Made by a program: the position numbers and the translations under genes
Assembly (NCBI RefSeq): GCF_037622515.1
Contig: NZ_JBBJCN010000001.1
Coordinates: 372,001 to 436,000 of the forward strand
DNA from: Paradesertivirga superstes
GTDB taxonomy: Bacteria > Bacteroidota > Bacteroidia > Sphingobacteriales > Sphingobacteriaceae
Direction: 5' to 3'
Length of the DNA stretch: 64,000 bases
The notes under the pieces: generated by a model
Database searches by the model: none
What the model saw: only the letters and a program-made list of their open reading frames with translations
What the model was told of the DNA's origin: nothing
Part shown: positions 63,868 to 64,000 of the stretch, one piece after another
How positions within the stretch are numbered: position 1 is the stretch's first letter
Layout of the letters: the number at the start of each line of letters is the position of its first letter

Positions 63868-64000
63868 TTAAAAATAGCGTGGACTAAGTGTCACACTCTT
63901 TTTGTTTGAATTTAAAATCAGGCCTAATGAGAACTCATGTGTTCCATTTGAATAGTCTGCTAAATCTGATAATGAATAATCATAAGAATAACCAACCCTC
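63868..64000 (-). CDS. PorP/SprF-family T9SS membrane protein, C-terminal end only
   Basis: The last 43 codons of a gene entering from the right edge, ending TAA at 63868-63870. They read GYSYDYSLSDLADYSNGTHE and end SLGLIL..SPRYF, the typical final strands of PorP/SprF outer-membrane proteins. It precedes the OmpA-family gene, forming the usual PorP-PorE-like pair. Confidence 0.85.
   Translation of the reverse strand, partial: RVGYSYDYSLSDLADYSNGTHEFSLGLILNSNKKSVTLSPRYF

Overview
The window reads as a chromosomal segment of an AT-rich Bacteroidota bacterium, most likely a Pedobacter-like member of the Sphingobacteriaceae. The signs are a T9SS sorting-domain protein, PorT and PorP/OmpA-type T9SS proteins, a DUF6089 barrel protein next to uppS and bamA, menaquinone-type quinone genes, complex I genes, and promoters with the Bacteroidota TTG/TAnnTTTG architecture. 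Several genes use TTG as start codon. No phage, integron, CRISPR array or complete insertion sequence was seen, so this is mostly core genome with small accessory patches.

Layout. Positions 1-2350 hold envelope-type and hypothetical proteins. Positions 2385-9972 are one complete thiamine operon on the minus strand (thiS-thiC-tenI/thiE-like-thiD-thiE-thiG-thiH-thiF), led by a TPP riboswitch with a plausible translational expression platform. Next come an M28 peptidase and a strange class II tRNA gene with its own promoter and terminator. After these are hscA, a TauE/SafE transporter, topoisomerase IB, an alpha/beta hydrolase, a GH1-like glycosidase with an acetylxylan-esterase-like partner, pfkB, an M16 peptidase pair, a CinA-like protein, a dCMP deaminase, a sugar MFS transporter, a LysE exporter and purF.

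Positions 29391-37061 encode only the membrane half of complex I plus NuoI (nuoHIJKLMN). nuoA-G are not next to it. Positions 37197-45185 form an envelope biogenesis block: two Skp/OmpH chaperones, bamA, uppS, a DUF6089 protein, nadK, a CBS protein and a hydrolase. Positions 45284-50830 carry yqeY, an SDR, porT, menG/ubiE, a VOC protein, engB, a UbiA prenyltransferase and a Crp-like regulator, followed by a broken NAD-dependent epimerase gene. The right end has an M3 oligopeptidase, an amino-acid permease, kup, a T9SS cargo protein, a FAH-family protein, an M23 peptidase, bcp, and an OmpA/TPR/WD40-type T9SS protein with the end of a PorP/SprF gene.

The most unusual object is the tRNA-like gene at 11386-11495. 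It has a canonical acceptor and T arm, a leucine-type D arm, an apparent GUC anticodon, G73 and a variable region of about 41 nt. Other items worth a look are the thi expression platform, a 16-bp operator-like palindrome before the 45185 hydrolase, an unlisted 54-codon gene ending inside a terminator, a bidirectional terminator formed by two converging coding ends, and short intergenic repeat families. Everything here was read by eye; no database or folding program was used.
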